The notes beneath the pieces were generated by a model. The model was not told the origin of the DNA. It ran no database searches and saw only the letters and a program-made list of their open reading frames with translations. This document shows, in pieces, positions 58,446 through 64,000 of a stretch of 64,000 nucleotides of DNA (positions within the stretch are counted from its first letter, which is position 1; each line of letters starts with the position of its first letter). Both the position numbers and the translations under genes were made by a program. Origin of the DNA: Metallyticus violacea (taxonomy: Eukaryota; Arthropoda; Insecta; Mantodea; Metallyticidae); assembly GCA_030762175.1 (NCBI GenBank), contig CM060835.1:87348501-87412500 (forward strand), read 5' to 3'.

Positions 58446-59229
58446 GTTCTGAATCCAAGTGCTATAGTTGTGGGATTTGCAAAGGCTCTGGGCATTGAAA
58501 ATTATCATGCCATTAATGAGGATAGAGGCATTTAGAATATGATATGTGATCAATTTCAGATTGCTTTCAGGAGAATCTGCCAGAATGGATATGGGAGCTG
58601 AAGATTGGAAAAAGAAATTAAGCTTTTAAAACAATATCCTCCTGAAAAGCAATTTAATGAAGATTAAACTGCACTATTCTATCAGCATTTTTCTTGAACA
58701 ATGTTGGTACAAAAAAACAGATAAATGCAAAGGCAGCAAACTTTCTAAAGAAAGTTGAATGCTTTGTTCTGTCTAGTGATTAGTAACATGGCTAGTGATT
58801 AGTTGACTTAGCAAAACAAAAAAGTATGGATAACCAAAAATATTTTTTACAAATGGCTCACAAATCTGAACGAAAACATGAAAAGATAAAATAGGATAAT
58901 AATAACTAGAAATGTTAATTGGAATGTTTCCAGTGATGCTAATCATATAATTAAGATCTTTGTATGAATGAGTCAACACACTCTGATTGCTCCACTTACT
59001 TGATCTTAATTATAGGAAAATATTGCTGCTTATAGACAATGCAACTATTCATCACATTAGCAAGGAGTTTGATTATGTGATAGTGAAATTTTTACTTCCC
59101 AATGTGACTTTTAAATTGCAGCCATTAGATCAGCATTACTCTTTTAACAATACTTTTTCTGAAGTCTATTACTGTGGCATTCATTCAGGTTTTATTTTTG
59201 GCTTATTCCACATTTTTTCATTGCATTGA

Positions 59230-59740
59230 GAGGAAAATGTCCCTTATAGATGAGAGAAAAAGTGCAGACCACCAAGACAATGGTAACTGAAGAATGGGTT
59301 TCTCTTGTGATAAGATTGCTACAAGCAGATCAGAGTGGAATGGTGCAAAAGATTTACCAACTCTTGACAGGTTTCAGACATAATAGGTGATGAGACTTGG
59401 GTTTATCAATTTGATCCCAAAACCAAGTGTTATTTATTGATTTTATTCTTTCCAGACCAGTAGTTTCTAATGAAAATGAAGGTACTAAGAAGTGTAGGGA
59501 AGAAAATGATGGTCACTTTCTTTTCATTACTACAAAGTGATATACAAAGATCTATCTAAGATGTTTTCAGAAAGGGAGAGAAATCAAAGACAAGGCTGTA
59601 GAGCAAATCATTGCAACATCATATGTCTCTGCTTACATGACCAACTCAATCTCATTTCTTGAGAAATTTGTGAAAATGTTGGCATTCAGTCTATTTTTTT
59701 TATTTATCGACGCTCTTTAACAGCTCAGGTCATCAGCGTG
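59230..59740 (+). pseudogene. Mariner-like transposase remnant with a SINE scrap
   Basis: The best block is GDETWVYQFDPKTKC at about 59390-59430 (first catalytic Asp in two frames). Upstream and downstream text is weak. At 59699-59741 a minus-strand scrap of SINE family A (CGACGCTCTTTAACAGCTCA) is attached. Confidence 0.6.
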
Positions 59741-60280
59741 GCATTCAGTCTATAGTCCTAACTAATTCATTTATTTAGTTATATTTTTTGGGATGGAACC
59801 TAATTTAAACTAACCCATATTTTCATTACTTAATACTTAGTACTAAATTAATAAATAAAATAAATATTAAAAAGTTTTACAAAGAATAAACAGACTTTAG
59901 CAAGTTGTTATGCACTTTCCTGTACATCCCCTGGATATAATTTAAGTATAAATTTCTATCATCCAGCTTGTCAACAGTTTGAAGAAAAGCTCAGCAAACT
60001 TTATAATTCCTCATATTACAAAATTGCCATCTGCAAAACTGTATTACCTCTATAACATTAAATATTTCTTAAAATATACTGTGTTTTATGTAATGTATGT
60101 TATTTACAGCATGACCCATTACAACTTGTAATACTACATGCTTTACAAGCCTGCAAATTAATTTGTACTTTTGAATCTTAATTGTACTGCTATCATATAA
60201 TAAGTGATCCATTAATATAACAAGTAATTATTGAGGTAATCACTCAAGTTTCACTAATTTTGTTCTACTTAGTGGGATAT

Positions 60281-60309
60281 GTTTCAACGACTGTTGCCTT
60301 CATCTTCAG
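60281..60309 (-). ncRNA. Hammerhead-ribozyme-like core, partly decayed
   Basis: Minus strand: CTGAAGA, TGAAGGCAACAGTCGTT, GAAAC. The core boxes are intact but stem II pairs poorly compared with the copies at 55 kb. Confidence 0.45.
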
Positions 60310-60319
60310 CATGGTTCCC

Positions 60320-61096
60320 CTATCTGCTTCCCAGTGTGGTGATATCTCTCTGTGGATTTTATGAACTTGGTGACGAGGTTACTATTGTTTGGGAGATCAA
60401 AATTAACCAAATTTTCCTTGTGTTTGTTTATGAATATATTATCCCACAATGTTAATTCTATGGATTTTTGAAGAGTTTTTAAGGATTTTGGTCCCTTTTG
60501 GAATTTATGTTCTTTTGTCAGAAGTGGTCTGCTATTGCTTATTTTTTCGTGTGTTTATATTTTACATTTCTCATGTGTTCCTTAAATCTTATGGTAATAT
60601 TTCTTTTTGTTTTGTCTATGCATTTCACATTGCAGTCTTTGCTACCGATTTCTGTTTTGCTGGCAGAATTTTGTCTTTTGTGTTGGTTTTTAGGAGGTTT
60701 TTAACTACATTTGTTTACTGGAGCCAAAATGATGTTTGCCTCTTTAAAAATCTTCTGGAATTTTTGGTGTGCCCATGGGTGGAATGTGAATTGTTTATAT
60801 ATATGATCTTCTTTGTAGCCTTTTAGTGCGGTGATATCTTTTATTTGTTTTTGTTTTTTGAATTTTTCTATTTTCTTGTTGACCAGATCTATTGTGTAGC
60901 CATTTTTCTGTGTTATATCTATGATTTTATGGGACTCCAAATTGTATTCTCTCTTGCTTATTGGTAGGTTTGTTAATATGAATGTGAGACTATTGATTAT
61001 GGAAAATTTATGTTGTTTTGGATTGTCACTGTTGTTTTTTGTACAATTATCTATGGGTATCTTTTCTGAATGTGCCAAATTCCAGATTATTGCCAT
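60320..61096 (-). pseudogene. PLE spacer and GIY-YIG endonuclease, broken
   Basis: An open 131-codon frame at 60701-61096 reads NPKQHKFSIINSLTFILTNL, DITQKNGYTIDLVNKKIEKF and FHPWAHQKFQKIFKEANIIL. The nuclease follows in other frames: CNVKCIDKTKRNITIRFKEH (the YIG position reads CID) and KHTKK-stop-AIADHF. The spacer block FHPxxHxKFxKIFKE is shared with 23895-24530 and 33916-34140. Confidence 0.82.
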
Positions 61097-61379
61097 TTTT
61101 TATAATTTTTATATCCAAGAAGGGAAGAACCTTGTTGTTTACTATAATAGTATAATATAATTTGCTATATTATACTATATTTCACTGTGAAAATTCTTGC
61201 TATTCAAAACTAATTATAAAAAGTGATCCATTGTTATAGCATTTTAAAGCAGTGTAAATATAAACAGAAATGGCCATGGGCTGTCATCATTGCCATGAAT
61301 TTTGGAGTTAATATTAAGTTTTAATTTTAATCTGTTCTTGATGCTCAGGAAAAATTGTTTGGTTTCTGGCCCTTTTTAT

Positions 61380-62360
61380 ACTCTTATCTCACTGAAGTTG
61401 TAGCCATGTTTGATATGCTATCTTCACTTTTTGGGATTCTATCAAACCTAACAATGCTACTTATTGCTACATTTTTTGCAAGTTTATCAACAACTTCATT
61501 GCCATAAACCCCTGCAAGGGCTTTAATCCAGGTAAATGTGACAGACCATTTCTGTTTCCTAGAGTTGCTGTTTTTCTTCTGATTTCTCTCTATGGTTATT
61601 GTGTTTTTTTTTTTTCCTGTTAATTGATTATAATGTAATTTTGCTGTTGTTGCATATAGTAGCCCTCTTAGGGCTGAAATAGGATGTTTGTACATTCTTT
61701 ATTCTGTCAAGAGCTTTAGTGACAGCTGGATACTCTGCTTGATTATTGGAGAATTTGTCAGAGAGTTTATATTTTGTTATGAATGAAACTGGCCATGCTA
61801 GATCCAACCCTGTATTCACTTTTAATGCCAGCTATGAAATTGGATCTTCTTTTTCTTTGACTGTGTCAGCTGGGTGTTGTCAATTATTCAATTCTTCTTA
61901 CTGATCTATGTTATTGTTTTATTTTTTTCTTTGCAAGGTTGTATATTGCACCAACTTTATGAGCCTTTATTACTTTGGGGTTTAATCCCATCTCTGTGCA
62001 GAGGGCTTTGCTTGAAGTAGTGCAGTAGACTTTCACAATTTTAATGTTCATTAATGCTGCAATCTACTGAATATCTGAATATCTTTTTATTATATTCCTT
62101 TTCCATAGCTGTTATCATATTGGAGCTCCATACAACATAAGCGGCAGGAATACAACTTTGTAAATTGTGCTTAGAGCAACATAATTAACCTGCAGTTAAA
62201 CATTGCAGACTTTAACAAAACATTTATTAGACTGATACTCTCCTCAAATACTACTTCATATAATCTTTAAATTTTAGTTTGCTTTCTATCATTACTACCA
62301 GGTATTTAATGCTATTAACGTGCTCTAAATGTTTGTTGTTCAAGTGTGAATGAGGTGATG
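61380..62360 (-). pseudogene. LINE remnant: RT C terminus and RNase H
   Basis: Minus strand in order: NSIKYLVVMIESKLKFKDYM (RT KYLGV block, about 62310), IYKVVFLPLMLYGAPI (62150), TTSSKALCTEMGLNPKVIKA and HKVGAIYNLAK (61990), LAWPVSFITKYKLSDKFSNN and QAEYPAVTKALDRIK (RNase H), KWSVTFTWIKALAGVYGNEV and VDKLAKNVA. This is the order of I/Jockey-type ORF2. Frames shift repeatedly; the RNase H frame is open over 103 codons at 61384-61695. Confidence 0.82.
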
Positions 62361-62739
62361 AAAAACATTCACAAGATAATAAAATTATACGATGCAAATG
62401 AAGACACATCTGCTTAATTATCTAATGCTACATATTTACTGAGATGTGCTTAGAATAAAATAAGATGGTAGACTGTATAGCAAAAATAGCTCATCACTTT
62501 GCCATAGTTCAAGGTTTTCAGTTAAGGAATAATTGTGCATTGTATCTTTACTACTACTACCAATATACTGCTTGAATACAATCACAGAAAAATAGTGACT
62601 GAAAACTTTCCTTTGATCTCTGTCAAAAAAAAAAGTTGATCAAGTAGATTCTAGGGTAAGTGTACAGGTACTACATTTTGAGAAAACTGTGCATAAAACT
62701 ATGTTTTGTAATGAAGTAATAATGAAGAAAAGTATGCAC

Positions 62740-62806
<67 letters not shown>

Positions 62807-63090
62807 TTACTGCTGTGAATAAACTCCTGGAACAAGTTTCAGACATCAAAATCTAGAGTTAATAAAGCATGTATAAGTTTAAAACATTATTTGAAATAAT
62901 TCATAATATAATTATAAAATATAGCATAAGAATAGCCAGGTTTACCAGAATCAATATACACATGCATAGGCATTTCTCAATTAAGAATCCTTTTAGATCT
63001 CTTTTTATCAATTTTAGAGTCTCGTGTAATTTGTTGCACAAAATCACTCTTTTGATAAGTGGATCACATTCTAATGCTTTTTTGTTTAAG
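62740..63090 (-). mobile_element. LINE 3' end with (TTA)n tail
   Basis: Minus strand reads LNKKALECDPLIKRVILCNK and LHETLKIDKKRSKRILN, the degraded counterpart of VNKKATERDPRVxxKxxYNKLP at 58.4 kb, followed by a UTR and about 22 AAT/TTA units at 62741-62806. Confidence 0.65.
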
Positions 63091-64000
63091 GTGACTTGAT
63101 GTAGACTAGTTTTTCCCTATGTGTCATAGATTGGCATTGGTTATTACTGCCACCATGCTTATTACTATTTATAATTAATAGGATATATATTGGGTTCCCA
63201 GAATTCAACCACACAAATTGCAAGGATTGTGGAGGGATCCTAGATAAGCATTTTGAGATAGGTAACTTGGTCTATGGTTTCTAAATTCCGTGTAATAGTA
63301 TAAAATCTGTTAATGGTCACCACACCACTGATTAAACCTTCACAAGAGGTTGGGAAAAAGACGGTTGTTTCACTTACTCCAGGTACCGTTCCTGTATAGT
63401 GCCATGGTTAAAGGCTTGCTAGTTTAGCGACGTTAGATATTGTGTTGGAGGAGCTTCAAACCTCCAATGCTGCTTTTTTTTTTCTCTTTTAATTTTTTTC
63501 ATGTTGTAGCTACCATATTTGTTTTGTTGTTCAGAGCCGCTCGTTCACTTTAATGAATTAAGCAAAATAAATTAAATGTGTTTAACGAATAACAAAGTAA
63601 CTCTAAACTTGCAAGGCTAAAGCCATTCTCCAAATGTTATCCTCTTGGCCTTTGATGTACATATAATATAGTATATGGAGGTACATTTCAAAATTTACAA
63701 GATGTTTCCTCCACTCTAACCAACGATAGTAGACATAGTAAGTACTTGAAAGAAAAAATAAACAACTTCCTCCAGAGTGAAGGAAAAATGCATCTGAATA
63801 AAACCAAATACCTAAGAAATATTAAGTAAACTGCATTCTAGCTTTTAACCCTGTGTGAAAACCAAATAAAAATTAAGGATTTAGGAAAAAAGGTATTTTA
63901 AGTGCAAAAACTAAAACAAAGACAAGAGATATTGTTTGATGTGTCGGCCTGCAACATCCCTACAAAGAGTGCACCTGCAAAAAAAATTATCCTCGCACCC

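Larger units (their letters stand above)
57690..59200 (+). pseudogene. Tigger/pogo transposase remnant, split by a LINE tail
   Basis: Blocks in order: ESQSKISEQFG shifting into GISKSIGGHIQKHKDVIM (CENP-B-type helix-turn-helix, 57730-57810), VNGPMLQTKAN at about 57935, interruption 57961-58455, then FAKALGIENYHA (58475), LLKQYPPEKQFNED and TALFYQ (DETGLFY first Asp region, 58630-58690), KCKGSKLSKE, and DDE text ILLLIDNATIHHISKEFDYV (second Asp, 59010-59070) and NVTFKLQPLDQ (third Asp). A PLE-like repeat fragment lies at 58911-58990. Frames shift many times. Confidence 0.85.
60214..61220 (-). mobile_element. PLE insertion, coding part on the minus strand
   Basis: Flanked by the perfect 12-bp direct repeat AAGTGATCCATT (60202-60213 and 61221-61232). 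The left end is a terminal repeat with a hammerhead-like core; then the minus-strand endonuclease and spacer region; the right end (about 61150-61220) is the plus-oriented tail of a terminal repeat extending about 49 nt beyond the inverted end. The RT core is missing (5' truncation). Confidence 0.87.
54891..64000 (-). other. Upstream intron or 5' region of the OTUD4-like gene
   Basis: The OTU domain is incomplete at 54890, so this should be an intron. I looked for an exon with the Asp-x-x-Cys-Leu-Phe-Arg block and found none. Content is a PLE terminal-repeat insertion, a SINE, Tigger, mariner, PLE and LINE remnants. Nothing is recognised in 55740-57410, 59760-60200, 62400-62730 and 63100-64000. 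Confidence 0.6.

Noticed and set aside
63650..63990. Possible LINE RT at the right edge
   Set aside because: Text such as STLTNDSRHSKYLKEKINNF and LNKTKYLRN is suggestive, but no catalytic motif can be placed before the window ends.

Overview
This is a strongly AT-rich stretch of animal nuclear DNA, most likely from an arthropod. There are no operons and no bacterial signals. What is visible are spliced exons with GT/AG borders, introns of up to about 25.6 kb, tRNA-derived SINEs, mariner- and Tigger-type transposases, many decayed non-LTR retrotransposons (LINEs), and Penelope-like retroelements (PLEs) carrying hammerhead-type motifs. The arthropod call is an inference from this combination; I cannot name a species.

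Host genes. The minus strand carries seven consecutive internal exons of one gene, from 54890 down to 2594. They encode the C-terminal part of an OTU deubiquitinase-like domain (54736-54890, 53439-53580), a linker (27601-27785), a Tudor-like module (21705-21861, 21494-21627), a basic exon (17960-18087) and a long Ser/Pro/Gln/Asn-rich low-complexity exon (2594-3233). This is the architecture of OTUD4, the ALG13 tail and Drosophila Otu. All six splice junctions agree in phase. The first part of the OTU domain, with the catalytic Asp/Cys, is not in the window, nor is the 3' end of the gene. On the plus strand at the left edge (566-1761) four small phase-compatible exons encode the C terminus of an unrecognised single-pass membrane protein, followed by a poly(A) signal at 2068.

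Mobile DNA. Almost everything else lies in introns of the OTUD4-like gene and is transposon-derived. By region: 4.8-6.6 kb, two LINE fragments, one with a nested insertion; 12.2-13.3 kb, two SINEs; 16.3 kb, mariner; 18.6-19.9 kb, two oppositely oriented LINE reverse transcriptase (RT) fragments; 22.3 kb, SINE; 23.4-24.7 kb, a young inverted-repeat PLE; 25.5-32.2 kb, LINEs, SINEs and a transposase tail; 33.5-37.0 kb, PLE, LINE, PLE and pogo remnants; 39.1-44.4 kb, mariner, a Tc1/mariner-superfamily transposase and LINEs; 46-50 kb, LINE, mariner and PLE terminal repeats; 50.8 kb, a well preserved tRNA-like SINE; 51.7-52.6 kb, PLE; 55.2-55.7 kb, a PLE terminal-repeat-only insertion; 57.4-63.1 kb, SINE, Tigger, mariner, PLE and LINEs.

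Most notable signal. Four separate PLE insertions (23418-24664, 48582-49188, 55251-55719, 60214-61220) share one structure. Each appears to be flanked by a 12-bp direct repeat. One end is a full terminal repeat; the other end is an inverted copy that stops about 44-49 nt short. Copies of several sequence subfamilies carry a CTGANGA-stem-GAAA hammerhead core with a compensated stem II. In the youngest copy the stop codon of the GIY-YIG endonuclease frame lies inside that core.

Coordinates of decayed transposons are approximate; exon borders and direct repeats were read base by base.
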